The notes: generated from the sequence alone by a model not told the origin. A stretch of DNA of 64,000 bases from Spiroplasma endosymbiont of Polydrusus cervinus (GCF_964019755.1 NZ_OZ026469.1:62001-126000), one strand, 5' to 3'. Shown: positions 12,963 through 24,700, numbered from the stretch's first letter. A program made the numbers and translations.

Positions 12963-14201
12963 ATGATGAACAAAAAAGAATTAAAAGATGTTCAAGTTAA
13001 CGGAAAAAAAGTTTTAGTCCGTGTTGATTTTAATGTTCCAATGAAAAATGGACAAGTAACAGATGATAATCGTATCGTTGCTGCGTTGCCAACAATTAAA
13101 TATTTATTAGGCCAAAAGGCAAAAGTTATTTTATTTTCCCATTTAGGAAAAGTAAAAACAGCAGCTGATTTAGAAAAACATGATATGGTCCCAGTTGCAA
13201 AAGTGTTAGAACAAAAATTAGGGCAACCAGTTAAATTTGTTAATGCTTTTGAAGGCAAAGAATTAGAAGATGCGATTAATCAAATGCATAATGAGGATGT
13301 TATTTTATTCCAAAATACCCGCTTTGCGGACATTATTAATAGTGATGGTCAAATTAGTGTTGATAGTGATGGAAAAGCAACTACAAAACGAGAAAGTAAA
13401 AATGATGCTGCGCTAGGAAAATATTGAGCAAGTTTAGGGGATGTTTTTGTTAATGATGCCTTTGGAACTGCTCACCGTGCGCATGCTTCAAATGTTGGGA
13501 TTGCTGATAACATTACCGAATCATGTTTAGGATTTTTAGTTGAAAAAGAAGTTAAAATGTTATCACAAGGGGTTGATAACCCGGTTAAACCATTTGTGGC
13601 AATTATTGGGGGAGCGAAAGTTTCTGACAAAATTGGTGTAATTGAACATTTATTAACTAAAGCAGATAAGATTTTAATTGGTGGAGGGATGGCTTATACA
13701 TTTTTTGCTGCGCAAGGACACAAAATTGGTAATTCATTGTTAGAAAGTGATAAAGTGGCGATTGCAAAAGAATTTTTAGCAAAAGGAAAAGGGAAAATTA
13801 TTTTACCAATTGATGCTTTAGAAGCGTCAGAATTTGACGATGTTCCATCGAAAGTTACTATCGGCGTTGATATTGACGATGGTTATATGGGCTTAGATAT
13901 TGGGCCTAAAACAATTGAATTATTTAAAAAAGAATTAGCTGATGCAAAAACAGTGGCTTGAAATGGTCCCATGGGAGTTTTCGAATTTAAAAATTATCGA
14001 ATTGGAACCCAAGCAGTTTGTGAAGCAATTGCGGAATTAGAAGGGGCCTTTATTTTAATCGGTGGAGGAGATTCTGCCGCAGCGGCAATTCAATTAGGTT
14101 ATAAAGATAAATTTACCCATATTTCAACTGGTGGTGGAGCTAGTTTAGAATATATGGAAGGTAAACCACTACCGGGAATTGAAGCGGTGCAAAATAAATA
14201 A
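12963..14201 (+). CDS. pgk: Phosphoglycerate kinase
   Basis: Glycolytic kinase that makes ATP from 1,3-bisphosphoglycerate, 412 residues. The N-terminal substrate-binding motif is [22 protein letters not shown] and [10 protein letters not shown] follow, then the nucleotide-binding GGAKVSDKI and the C-terminal GGGDSAAA and [11 protein letters not shown]. Trp is TGA at 13426-13428. The ribosome site AGAAGGA precedes two consecutive ATGs (12963 and 12966); either could be the start. It is 58 bases downstream of trxB and ends at a terminator. Confidence 0.96.
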
Positions 14202-14207
14202 CAGGAC

Positions 14208-14231
14208 AAAACGACAAAATGTCGTTTTTTT
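14208..14231 (+). terminator. Intrinsic terminator after pgk
   Basis: Stem AAAACGACA / TGTCGTTTT with a three-base loop, followed directly by a T run. It lies seven bases after the pgk stop. Confidence 0.85.
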
Positions 14232-14488
14232 GTTACCAAAAAGAGTTTATTTGCGAAGGGATATCAACAAAAAGTGTTAGATAAAATAAACTTAATAGAA
14301 TGGGATTTATTCTTATTCAATTTATTGTTGTATGCTATAAAACTAAATTTTTAAGAATTTGATGATTATTTTGGCATTGGAAAATTAAAAATCAAAGGTT
14401 AGAATTTATTTTTTGTGATTATTGTTTTTTTATTTTTAATTTGTTATAATGTTATTAACTTTTTATGATTTATTTTTACAGTATACAT
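14232..14488 (+). repeat. Gap with a plectroviral A-type end before pyrH
   Basis: No gene is visible. The second half (about 14400-14488) is the A-type terminal repeat ending TACAGTATACA, slightly diverged from the others by an extra T in the promoter spacer. The first half holds no recognised feature. Confidence 0.5.
14422..14450 (+). promoter_or_regulatory. Outward promoter-like element, toward pyrH
   Basis: TTGTTT (14422-14427) and TATAAT (14445-14450). An extra T makes the spacer 17 bases, the optimal length, whereas other copies have 16. pyrH starts 76 bases downstream and no other clear promoter is seen between them. Confidence 0.5.
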
Positions 14489-14525
14489 ATTAGAATAAAA
14501 TAGAACAAAGAGAGGAAAATTTATA

Positions 14526-15251
14526 ATGGCGTTACAATATAAGCGTGTTTTATTAAAATTATCTGGTGAAGCTTTAGGGAATCCTAATGATTTATATGAT
14601 TCAAATAAAATTCATGATATTGCTAAGCAAATTGTTAAATTGCAAAAAGAAGGCTTACAAATTGCAATTGTTGTTGGAGGCGGTAACATTTGACGTGGTA
14701 ACCGCGCTGATACAATTAATATGAACCCAATTAGTGCAGATTATATGGGAATGTTGGCAACTGTTATGAATGCATTAGCATTAGAAGCAGTTTTAAAAAA
14801 TGAAGGTAGCGAAAATGTTGTTGTAACTTCAAAAATTCAAGTTTCGGAAGTTGCTTCGCCATATTTATTTAAAAAAGCAAAAGCTGCTTTAGAAAAAGGG
14901 ACAATTGTTATTATGGCCGGAGGAACTGGGCAACCAAAATTTACCACTGATACAGCAGCAACAATTAGAACAATTGAAATTGATGCGGATGTGATGTTAA
15001 TGGCTAAAAATGGCATTGATGGGATTTATGATAAAGATCCCCGCCACAATGCCGATGCTGTTCGTTTTGACAATATTAGTTTAAATGAATTACAAAAACA
15101 ACAATTAAAAGTGATGGATTTAACTGCTTCTAGTTTAGCAATGGAAGATAATGTTAAAATTGTTGTTTTTGATATTAATGAATCAGATAATATTTATAGG
15201 GCAGCGCATGGTAATGCTCGCTCAACAATTGTCACAGGAGGAAAAAAATAG
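14526..15251 (+). CDS. pyrH: UMP kinase
   Basis: Bacterial hexameric UMP kinase that makes UDP, 241 residues. The start MALQYKRVLLKLSGEALG is the family opening. VVVGGGNIWRGN (Trp as TGA), the UMP-binding GTGQPKFTTDTAA, and GIDGIYDKDPR follow. GAGAGGA lies ten bases before ATG 14526. frr begins on the base after the stop, so the pair forms the classical pyrH-frr operon. Confidence 0.95.
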
Positions 15252-15800
15252 ATGTCGCAAGAAGTTATTAATCAAACCAAAGAAAATATGGAGAAAGTGA
15301 TTGTTTCCTTTGAAAATGAATTAGTCAAAATTCGCACTGGTCGGGCTAATCCAAATATGTTATCATATATTATGATCGATTACTATGGAACATTAACCCC
15401 AATTCAACAATTAGCTAATATTATGGTTCCCGAGGCACGCCAATTAGTAATTAAACCATATGACCGTTCAATTATTAGTTTAATTGTTACAGCAATTAAT
15501 AAAGCCGATTTAGGGTTAACACCAAATTCGGAAGCAGATTTAATTCGGTTAAATATTCCCCCATTAATAGAAGAACGCCGAAAAATAATGGTTAAAGAAA
15601 TGTGAAAGGCAAGTGAGCAATTTAAAATTTCTGTTCGTAATGAACGTCGTGATAGTAATGAACATATTAAAAAAGATGGTGATTTAAACGAAGATGATAA
15701 AAAATATTATGAAGGGGAAGTTCAAAAATTAACTGATCAGTTTATTAAAAAGATTGATGAAAAAGCAACGTTAAAGGAAAAAGAACTAAGGGAAGTGTAA
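15252..15800 (+). CDS. frr: Ribosome recycling factor
   Basis: 182-residue factor that splits post-termination ribosomes with EF-G. The family blocks KIRTGRANPNMLSYI, YYGTLTPIQQLAN and VRNERRDSNEHIKKD are present. CAGGAGG at the end of pyrH serves as ribosome site. The last codons run into a plectroviral palindrome: the stop TAA at 15798-15800 lies inside its left arm, so the element supplies the stop codon. The overall length is nevertheless close to normal. Confidence 0.94.
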
Positions 15801-15875
15801 ATTGTAAATACCAAATCATAAAAAGTTAACTAAATCAATAGTTAACTTTTTATGATTTGGTATTTACAATTTACA
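15796..15875. repeat. 80-bp perfect palindrome at the frr stop (B-type arms)
   Basis: Two perfect 35-base arms (15796-15830 and 15841-15875) around a ten-base loop. The arm starts TGTAAATTGTAAATACCAAA. The same palindrome with a slightly different loop lies at 25995-26076 behind the permease. It could act as a strong hairpin at the 3' end of the transcript. Confidence 0.85.
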
Positions 15876-15899
15876 AAATATTTTATTATTAATCTAACA

Positions 15900-15924
15900 A
15901 GATATAAATTTGCCGTTTCTATCT
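15900..15924 (+). other. Conserved hairpin in plectroviral sequence (copy A)
   Basis: A 25-base hairpin within TAACAAG...CTACACAGCGCC. The arms are AGATATAAA and TTTCTATCT, with one mismatch. Related hairpins lie at 19194-19218 and 45323-45347. Confidence 0.5.
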
Positions 15925-15964
15925 ACACAGCGCCATTTTAAAAATAAATATTAAAAACAATATT

Positions 15965-16055
15965 TTTAATTTACTATTCTTTGTGATTATTGTTTTTTAT
16001 TTTTAATTTGTTATAATTCTATTAACTTTTTATGATTTAGTTTTACAGTATACAA
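15965..16055 (+). repeat. Plectroviral A-type end before an IS-A cluster
   Basis: Same right-end sequence as before ldh, with TTGTTT and TATAAT, ending TACAGTATACA. Any gene it once preceded is now separated from it by the IS-A cluster 16058-18666. Confidence 0.6.
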
Positions 16056-16057
16056 AA

Positions 16058-16104
16058 TAGACTGCACCCAAAAAAGTAAGTAAAGAAAAAAAGTCTTTGC
16101 TCTT
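16058..16104 (+). mobile_element. Solo left end of IS-A (47 bp)
   Basis: TAGACTGCACCCAAAAAAGT and the rest of the leader to GTCTTTGCT, then CTT. It is followed at once by the right end of copy 4 in inverted orientation. The same 12-base junction recurs, inverted, at 56727-56742. Confidence 0.8.
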
Positions 16105-16142
16105 TAGACTGCACCCTGTTTAGTAAGTATTAATAAAAAGGT

Positions 16143-17021
16143 TTACAAACTTTCATTTATTATATATTTTTCTTTTTGGTTTGAATATCATTTATTTCAT
16201 TTTTTAACATCATTAATATATTCATTATGAGATTTATAATTTTTATTATGGATTGTTCCTTTTTTAAGTAGTGAATGAAAACTTTCAATAATAATGTTGT
16301 CTGCACAATGATAATTTTTACCCATTGAAATTATAATTTTGTTATCTAAACATTTACTATTGTAATCTTTAGATGTATATTGATATCCGTGATCTGAATG
16401 AATTATTGTTTTATTTAAATCTTTTTTTATTTTTTTAATTTTATTAATTGCATCATTTAAATTATAAATTACAAGTTTGTTATTATTAAATTTTGATCAT
16501 TTTACATCAATAATTTCTTTAGTATATCCATCAAGTATTGTTGATTGATAATGTTTTTTACCATTTCAAATTAAATAAGTTACATCAGTAAATAAAATTG
16601 AAAATCTTTCTTTAATATCATTAAAATTACGATTTACTAAATCAGGATATTTAATTATATTTTTATTTCTATTTTGTTTTATTAATATTTTTCTACGCAT
16701 ACGCTTTACATATTCAGCTTGAATATTATTTTCTTTCATAATTCGCAATACTTTCTTAGCATTATAAACAATGCCATAATCTTCTTTTAAATATTTGGTA
16801 ATTCGACGATAACCAAATTGTTTTAAATTTTCTTCATAGACTTTTACAATATTTTTTAATGATTCGCTATCCTTACCATTACTTGAATAATTTTTATATT
16901 TATCTCAATAACTACGCTTTAAATCTGTTATATCAAGTAATAAATTTAGTGGATATTTATTAATGTTTTCTTTGATAAAAGATACAATTTTTCTTTTATT
17001 TAATTGTAAAAGTCATGAAGC
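16143..17021 (-). CDS. IS-A orfB, DDE transposase part (copy 4)
   Basis: Open from the slippery site to TAA at 16143-16145, about 292 codons. One substitution turns Asp into Tyr in the VIDNL segment, outside the catalytic triad. Expression is doubtful because the orfA leader is displaced by copy 5. Confidence 0.8.
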
Positions 17022-17263
17022 TTTTTTAGTAATTCATACCTAACTTTGTAATAGTTTAAATCTCTTTTTTCAAATGATTCTTTTGGACCTTTATTGGTGT
17101 TTAAAATTCCTTTCTTAAAATTTTCATACCATGAAGCAACGGTTTTTTTATTAATTTGATATTTTTTTGCAATAAAACTTATACTATTATTTTTAACCTC
17201 TTGTACTATCATTTTTCGAAAATATGCTGTATATTTATTAAATTTTTGTCCTTTTCTTGCCAT
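17000..17263 (-). CDS. IS-A orfA (copy 4, leader displaced)
   Basis: Complete 87-codon frame starting MARKGQ. The bases just upstream of its ATG now run into the right end of copy 5, so it lacks the AAAGGAGGTG ribosome site. Confidence 0.8.
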   Translation of the reverse strand: MARKGQKFNKYTAYFRKMIVQEVKNNSISFIAKKYQINKKTVASWYENFKKGILNTNKGPKESFEKRDLNYYKVRYELLKKLHDFYN

Positions 17264-17314
17264 ATAAAAATGCTCTTAGACTGCACCCCGTTTAGTAAGT
17301 ATTAATAAAAAGGT

Positions 17315-18193
17315 TTACAAACTTTCATTTATTATATATTTTTCTTTTTGGTTTGAATATCATTTATTTCATTTTTTAACATCATTAATATATTCATTAT
17401 GAGATTTATAATTTTTATTATGGATTGTTCCTTTTTTAAGTAATGAATGAAAACTCTCAATAATAATGTTGTCTGCACAATGATAATTTTTACCCATTGA
17501 AATTATAATTTTGTTATCTAAACATTTACTATTATAATCTTTAGATGTATATTGATATCCGTGATCTGAATGAATTATTATTTTATTTAAATCTTTTTTT
17601 ATTTTTTTAATTTTATTAATTGCATCATTTAAATTATCAATTACAAGTTTGTTATTATTAAATTTTGATCATTTTACATCAATAATTTCTTTAGTATATC
17701 CATCAAGTATTGTTGATTGATAATGTTTTTTACCATTTCAAATTAAATAAGTTACATCAGTAAATAAAATTGAAAATCTTTCTTTAATATCATTAAAATT
17801 ACGATTTACTAAATCAGGATATTTAATTATATTTTTATTTCTATTTTGTTTTATTAATATTTTTCTACGCATACGCTTTACATATTCAGCTTGAATATTA
17901 TTTTCTTTCATAATTCGCAATACTTTCTTAGCATTATAAACAATGCCATAATCTTCTTTTAAATATTTGGTAATTCGACGATAACCAAATTGTTTTAAAT
18001 TTTCTTCATAGACTTTTACAATATTTTTTAATGATTCGCTATCCTTACCATTACTTGAATAATTTTTATATTTATCTCAATAACTACGCTTTAAATCTGT
18101 TATATCAAGTAATAAATTTAGTGGATATTTATTAATGTTTTCTTTGATAAAAGATACAATTTTTCTTTTATTTAATTGTAAAAGTCATGAAGC
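17315..18193 (-). CDS. IS-A orfB, DDE transposase part (copy 5)
   Basis: Intact second frame with all three catalytic regions (TDVTYLI, HSDHGYQYTS, IIIESFHS). Expected to be made as OrfAB through the A6G slip. Confidence 0.87.
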
Positions 18194-18435
18194 TTTTTTA
18201 GTAATTCATACCTAACTTTGTAATAGTTTAAATCTCTTTTTTCAAATGATTCTTTTGGACCTTTATTGGTGTTTAAAATTCCTTTCTTAAAATTTTCATA
18301 CCATGAAGCAACAGTTTTTTTATTAATTTGATATTTTTTTGCAATAAAACTTATACTATTATTTTTAACCTCTTGTACTATTATTTTTCGAAAATATGCT
18401 GTATATTTATTAAATTTTTGTCCTTTTCTTGCCAT
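18172..18435 (-). CDS. IS-A orfA, helix-turn-helix protein (copy 5)
   Basis: 87 residues with one change, Met to Ile in YFRKIIVQEV. The leader and ribosome site (GAGGAGGTG here) are intact. Confidence 0.87.
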   Translation of the reverse strand: MARKGQKFNKYTAYFRKIIVQEVKNNSISFIAKKYQINKKTVASWYENFKKGILNTNKGPKESFEKRDLNYYKVRYELLKKLHDFYN

Positions 18436-18566
18436 ATAAAAATGCACCTCCTCTAAAGTTTAGCAAAGACTTTTTTTCTTTACTTACTTTTTTGGGTGCA
18501 GTCTATCTCTCCTTTAAAGTTTAGCAAAGACTTTTTTTCTTTACTTACTTTTTTGGGTGCAGTCTA

Positions 18567-18666
18567 AGTTTAGCAAAGACTTTTTTTCTTTACTTACTCT
18601 TTTGGGTGCAGTCTAAGTTTTTAGCAAAGACTTTTTTTCTTTACTTACTCTTTTGGGTGCAGTCTA
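18567..18666 (-). mobile_element. Two tandem solo left ends of IS-A
   Basis: Directly after the left end of copy 4 come two further left-end pieces (18567-18615 and 18616-18666). Each runs from AGTTTAGC (AGTTTTTAGC in the second) to GGGTGCAGTCTA. They look like stumps of elements that had received insertions in their leaders and then lost the rest. Confidence 0.8.
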
Positions 18667-18667
18667 T

Positions 18668-18788
18668 AAAAATTGGATTGGCAACCCTTTTTAGGACACT
18701 TTTTATATGGACTGTTGTTTTCTAAATTAAACAGGTATGAAATAATTTAAACTACCGTGAATTCGAATATTGTTATATCAATGCACAA
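18668..18788 (-). pseudogene. C-terminal remnant of another IS3-family transposase
   Basis: Read leftwards, AFVHWYNNIRIHGSLNYFIP followed by Val and a stop is the typical C-terminus of an IS150-type orfB (WYN...R.H..L). Downstream the element end appears to be TGTCCTAAAAAGGGTTGCC. It is not IS-A, whose C-terminus is different. It may belong to the same family as the remnant at 3587-4306. Confidence 0.65.
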
Positions 18789-18789
18789 A

Positions 18790-19132
18790 GGCAAATATTG
18801 TATTAACAATTTTAATGAAAATGATTAAACAAATTGGTATTAGTAAATTTAGTTGTATTTTAACCGATAGAGAAAAAGAATTTTATAGATGAAAAACAAT
18901 AGAAAAACATTTTCAAATAAGAGTTTATTTTTGTGATCCTGGTAAACCTCGTCAGAAAGCATTAGTAGAAAGAATAAATAGAGATATAAGGCGTTGATTG
19001 GGTCAAAATGAGCCATTAATTAATATTCGTAGTAGATTAAAATCTATTTTAGATATATTAAATACCACAATTAGACCTTGCTTGGAAAATTTTACATCAA
19101 GACAATATTTTAAAAAAATTTTTTTAAATTAA
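18790..19132 (+). pseudogene. IS30-family transposase (SpV1 type), 3' fragment
   Basis: Starts inside the gene at ASIVLTILMKMIKQIGISKF and reads openly through LTDREKEFYRWK, FCDPGKPRQKALVERINRDI and the C-terminal FKKIFLN. The N-terminal half is missing. In this copy the KEF codon is intact, unlike several others. Confidence 0.8.
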
Positions 19133-19193
19133 ATTAGTGTTTGTTAAGATTAGTAAAATTTATTTTAAATAATGTTATTATTAATTTAACAAG

Positions 19194-19218
19194 AGATACA
19201 AATTTGGAGCTTGTATCT
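19194..19218 (+). other. Conserved hairpin, compensated variant (copy B)
   Basis: Arms AGATACAA and TTGTATCT pair fully. Relative to the copy at 45323-45347 a T-A pair has become C-G, so both arms changed together. Confidence 0.5.
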
Positions 19219-19283
19219 ACACAATGCCATTTTAAAAATAAATATTAAAAACAATATTTTTAATTTACTATTTTTTGTGATTA

Positions 19284-19311
19284 TTGTTTTTTATTTTTAA
19301 TTTGTTATAAT
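19284..19311 (+). promoter_or_regulatory. Outward promoter-like element, toward the lipoprotein
   Basis: TTGTTT (19284-19289), 16-base spacer and TATAAT (19306-19311), 69 bases before the lipoprotein start. Confidence 0.45.
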
Positions 19312-19379
19312 TTTATTAACTTTTTATGATTTAGTTTTACAGTATACAAATTTAATAAATATAAAAAGGAGTGGGTAAA

Positions 19380-21707
19380 ATGAAAAAATTACTTTCAATT
19401 TTAGGGACAACAACTTTAACATTAACATCTGTGTTAGGAGTAGTTGCTTGTTCAAAAGGAAAAAGTAACAAGGATGATTATTTTGATAGCGAAATTAATA
19501 ATATTGATCCGACAATTCGTAATTTAGTAAAATATACTAGTTCAATTGCTAAAATATTAATTTCTGGACGCCATGAAAATATGAATAATTATGCATTTCC
19601 AACATTGCAATATTTTTTAAATAATGTTGGAAATAACTTAAAAGGTACTTTTACGACTAAGAGTGGTAAAGAGGTTGAAATTAAGAAATATGTTGAGGAA
19701 TATAAAGCGTTAAATAATATTTCTTATAATCCATGAAAAGCAACAAGTACAACATATCAACCAGAATGAAACATTTATAATTTGATGTCTACAATGGTAG
19801 CAATGACTGATTTTTCAAAATGAAACACAACAAAGAACCAAGGGCGTCCTACTACTAAAACTGATACAACAGGGCGTTATGAAGATTTTCAAGTAAACCA
19901 AAATTTAGCATGAGCGCAATATGATACGGGGGCTCTGGCAAATACATTATCACAAAAATCCGATTCAGTTCTTGCTTATATTCAGAGAATTGCTAATTGA
20001 GGGGGATCTTATTATGATTCATCATCACAAGCTTATGTGTCAAATATTTTATATCATAATTCTCTTTCAAACCCACCAACAAAAGAAATAATGTCTTATA
20101 CGGATGGTAAAAAAGAAATTCAGTTTGGGAAAGCGGTTGCGAACCAATCTAGTGCATTATACGATTTATTTGGTTTAAAATATTTTGATGAAGCAATTAC
20201 CATGTTAATGCACTTTGGGCCAGGGCTAGAATTACCAGTTTTATATTCGTTAGCACAATTATTACCATTTGCTCAAAATAACCGTTTTGGTGAAAAAACA
20301 GCTGGAATTTTCTTAGTGGCACCATTTTTTATTTTAGGTCAAATTAGAGAAGAATTTTTTGATGACTCAGGTAATTCAAAAGATGCTAGTCCATTATTAG
20401 AAATATTTGACCGTGATACAATTGATAAAACTGTTCTTAAAGTTGAAAAACAAAGTGATGGTGAAGTGATTGAACCTAATAAACAAGTTGATGAAATGAA
20501 TCTTTACGGAATTTTAAATAGTCCGGTGATAGAAAAATCTATTAGAGGTTTCGGTCTCGGTGGAGAGGAACAGTTTTTAGATTTAACAAATACTACAGAC
20601 AAACACACAAATACCTTTTTAAAATGATATGCTGTTTTAGGAAATTGATTTACAGCTGCTTTAACAAAAGAAGGTTCAAAGTTTGATGTTCAAAAATTTA
20701 ATCGCATAATGACAAAAACAGTTTATAATGGACTTTTAAGATTCCAAGGAGCAATTGGGTTGTTTGCAGAAGATGCTGTTGTTGCGTTAATTCGAACATT
20801 ATTGCAAATGTTGAATGCACCAAACTTTGATTTATTTAGTTTATTAAAAGGAATTTCTGGATTAGCAAATTGATTTTATACTAGTGATAGTGATGGACAT
20901 TATAATTTAAATATTAATAATGTCAAAACAGTTGAGAATGTTTATATTGAAGGAAAAAACAAAGCTGGGTTTAAAAATAACTTAGCAGCAGTTGATATTA
21001 ATAGTGAATATGCTAAATTTATTTTAGATAATTATGGCTTTGATAAAAATACTCATAAATATAAACCAGGGTCATTATTTGATATGATTGACATTTGATC
21101 ACATGGGAGGAATAATACTTATCCTGATCATGAAGCAATGCATAATTTTATTACCCAAATATTAGATTCTCAAAATGGTTATATTGGTGATTTAACAAGT
21201 CAAATTAATACGGCAATGGCCCAAGATTGACTTGATAATATTTTTTTAGATCGTAAATGATACATCACTGCAACAGAAACAGGTGTTGATGGTACTAAGT
21301 TAGGAGTAGTTGTAACGGATGGTCATATAACAGGTGTACGTTACCAATTAGATTATTATGGACCAAAAGACGCTTCAACTAAATTAGGACTTCATAAAAA
21401 ACCATTAGGATATAATGATCCTGTTTCTGGTAATTCTCCTTCGTATGTTGAACAAATAAAAGATGCAAACCAGCGTCATAATATTACCCCAGAGGGCCAA
21501 ACATGAAGTGAACAAGATTGATTTGACTATGATGGAATGGGTAATGAATATTTAGCAAATAGTGAAAAAATTAAATACAGTTATGTTGTTGAATTTCAAA
21601 ACCAAGCTCGCTTCTTATATAACCTGGGTATTAAAGATGATTTAACAAAAAATGCATATTTATTAAGTGATTTTTCTTGATACTATAATAATGTTCGTTA
21701 TTATTAG
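19380..21707 (+). CDS. Large surface lipoprotein
   Basis: 775-residue protein with a clear lipoprotein leader: MKKLLSILGTTTLTLTSVLG, then VVAC, with the lipobox Cys at residue 24. It would be matured by Lgt and anchored outside. The remainder is rich in Asn, Lys, Tyr and Trp (TGA) with no internal membrane-spanning pattern that I trust and no domain I recognise. The start ATG 19380 follows AAGGAG by eight bases. The next gene, a giant permease, begins 30 bases after the stop, so the two are probably co-transcribed. The lipoprotein may be a substrate-binding or assembly partner of that permease; this is inference from adjacency. Confidence 0.8.
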
Positions 21708-21737
21708 TAGTCAAATTGAAAAAGAGGAGATTTAAAA

Positions 21738-24700
21738 ATGTTGCTGTTTTGACAAATATTAAAAGGTGTGTTTAAGCAAAAAGCACAACTAACTATTTTC
21801 ATAATATTGGCTGCGCTTTTAACATTGTTAACAACTTCTTCGTGAATTATTAATGCACGTTTAATTGATGCATATTCATTCATGGGGCAAGGAACTTTTG
21901 CTTATGATTATTTATTGAGGTTTGATAGTAAAAAGAAAAAAGGACAGAATGTTGAAACAATTACACCGTGATATGCTTTTAGTAATACTTATCATTTAAT
22001 TACTGATACTGATGGTGGACAATGAACATTACCTTATGTTCATTTGGGCCAAGATGGGGCTTTAAAAGCCTTGGACAAGAATATTGAAATGGCATTTACT
22101 TTTGATTCAACAACAAAAGAAGTTACTAATATTGTTTTTACTGACCCTGATAAGGAGGCCCTAAATTTTTTAAATAATGGATTGTATTGTTTTAACTTTC
22201 AAAGTAAAGCGTTTCAAACATCTGTAATAGGGCAATTGTATGATCAAAATGGATTACTTTTTGCACAAAATAATTTAAGTTTAATTGAAAAATTTATGGA
22301 TAATTTTACTCGTAGTGATATTTCACAAAATACTGTTAATTTAATTATTGCATATTTGAATAAGAAATACTCTGGGGAAGCAGATAAGGCAAAATTAAAA
22401 GAGGTCGTGATTGATTTTGTTAATAATGGGGTAACAAAATGGAAAAAAGATGTTGATTTGCGGGGAGAAATTAATGAAATTCCGACAAAAAATGATATTC
22501 AGGATCGCTTATTTAATGAAAAATTAAATGGGGATTTAAGTTTTTTAACCAAAGACACATCACAATCTTTAACAAAAATTAATTTTTATTATTCACCAAC
22601 TGTTAATAATAATCTTGAAGTTGGTTATAATAATAATCTTGAAAATGCCGTTTTTAGTATTAATGATTTTTATAATCAAAATAATAAAAATAGTAATTTT
22701 AAGAATCACCCATATGGGCCTTATCAATTTATAGAAACTTACTATGGTTTAGTTGCAAAAGCTACAAATTTTTCATATGAATTACGTGAGCAATTTGCGT
22801 ATTGAGACTTAACATCAAATTTAAAATATAAAATTATTAATTCCCAACAGTTGTTACAAAATAATAAGTTAAAGTTTATTAAAAAATATGCTTCATTTGA
22901 TCCAAGTGATCCAATTAATTCGGTTTATGTTACTATTACGCCTCAATTTGCGCGTAGCCAAAAATTAAAATTAGGAGATCAACTAACAATTGGTGAAAAT
23001 TCTAATTTCTTTGTGGGTGCGATTGGTGGAGATCCAGCTAATATTTATCCGACAATTTATGATACTGATGTTTTCCCAGACCCAAAAAAAGATGGGATTA
23101 TTTATGTTTCAGAAAGTATTTATCGTGGTGAATCAATTGTTGCAAATGCAGAAATTGAAGAAAATTCAACATTATATATTACTCATTTTGGAACACCCGA
23201 AAATAAGAATGCCAATATGGAGCAGTTTAAAAAATATTTAGCTGGTGATTTTTGAAGTTTAAATAACCCAAGTGATAAAAATGCTTCCTTGCAAAATCGT
23301 GATGAAACAAAATTAGTTTATTTGCGTTATTCTTTATTAGGAACAATAATTAAGTTTTATCGTACCATTACAATTATCTTATGTGTTCTGTTCATAATTA
23401 TTTTAGTCTTTACATTAGTAATTTTAATTAAAAAAATTATTAATCAACAAAAAATTGAGAATGGGATTTTAAAAGCAAATGGTTATAGTGGATTAACAAT
23501 TTCTAGTTCTTATTTAGCCCATGCTCTTGTGGTAACTGGTATTGGTGTCCCGATTGGATGGATTATTGGGATTATTTTACAATTACCTATTATGAGTGTA
23601 TTTAATAGTTACTTTGTTATTCCGGTTAACTTTTCATTTTCAATTATTCCATTTGCAATTTGTTTAGGAATTATTGGTCTTGTAAGTAGTTTGTCAATTT
23701 TAACAACTGCAACTCGCCAGTTAATAATCAGTCCGTTAGACTTATTGAATCCAAATAAAAATATTAAAATTTCAAAATTAATTTATTCAATTAGTAATCT
23801 TTTCCATTTTAAAAAATTTACAACAAAATTCAAGTTTATTATGATGGCTGTTTCAATTAAAAAAATTGGCTGATTTTTCTTAACATTTTTTATTGCTAGT
23901 TTATCCTTAACATTAGCAACGTTAATTCCCACTGCTATTAATAAGTTTAGTAAAGATTATTATGCTAATTTAAATTATAATAATGAATACGAATATACTA
24001 ATGTTATTGGTAATATGCCATTTACACGTTATGAAATGTATGATTGAAATGGACCAGGGGCTTCAAATAATGCCGCGTATCCATTAACTAAAAATTCATT
24101 AGTCAGTGATTATTTATATAATAATAACAAGTGATTATCAACAAGGACTGATATTAATGATAAAAATGCTAATTTATATGTGCAACAATTAAATAATATG
24201 ATTATTTTTAATTTTATGGTTGGCAAAGGGGCAAGTTTATCAATTGGAACACTCTATGTTATGTATCTTCGTTATGGTGAAAATATTGATATTCGAAATC
24301 AAATTGATACTTTATTATGTTTAACAATGCCCCGCGCTTTTAGAAAAAAACTAGTTCATCCAACTGACCGGAATATTATTGACTGTTGAACTTATTGTGC
24401 TCAATATGCAACAAGTGATGTTATGCCAAATAAGATTCGTTCAATGTGGTTAAAAAGTGAGGCAGCTAAATTGCAGTTTAATTTTACCTTTGGGACTTCA
24501 ACCTATAATGCTAAAGATGAAGATGTTTATACTGGATATATAACAAATATTGCTGGGACAAGTTTCATTCTTTCAATATATGGGATTAATGCAAATAATA
24601 AAACGATTATTTTCCCAAATAAAAATATTAAAAAAATATTAGACGATACTAAAAACTTAGATATTGCAACAGATATCATTCCTATTGTCGTTAATAAAGC

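Larger units (their letters stand above)
17277..18505 (-). mobile_element. IS-A copy 5, complete, nested in copy 4
   Basis: 1229-bp complete copy flanked by the direct repeat TCT. The right end begins TAGACTGCACCCCG, a one-base variant. Both frames are intact with a full leader. Confidence 0.9.
16105..18566 (-). mobile_element. IS-A copy 4, split by copy 5
   Basis: Outer copy on the minus strand, made of 16105-17276 and 18506-18566. Copy 5 sits between its ribosome site and the orfA start, with TCT duplicated at 17274-17276 and 18506-18508. Both frames remain open, but orfA has lost its leader. Confidence 0.88.
19133..19347 (+). repeat. Plectroviral right-end region before the lipoprotein gene
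   Basis: 3' flank of the IS30-type gene followed by the A-type end closing with TACAGTATACA at 19347. It contains the 25-base hairpin 19194-19218 and the promoter-like pair at 19284-19311. Confidence 0.65.

Noticed and set aside
13426-13428. Internal stops in pgk and many other genes
   Set aside because: They are TGA codons, read as Trp in this organism; only TAA and TAG were treated as real stops.
18506-18666. Tandem ~50-bp repeats as a possible CRISPR-like or regulatory array
   Set aside because: Each unit is the known left end of IS-A including TAGACTGCACCC, so they are stumps of nested insertions.
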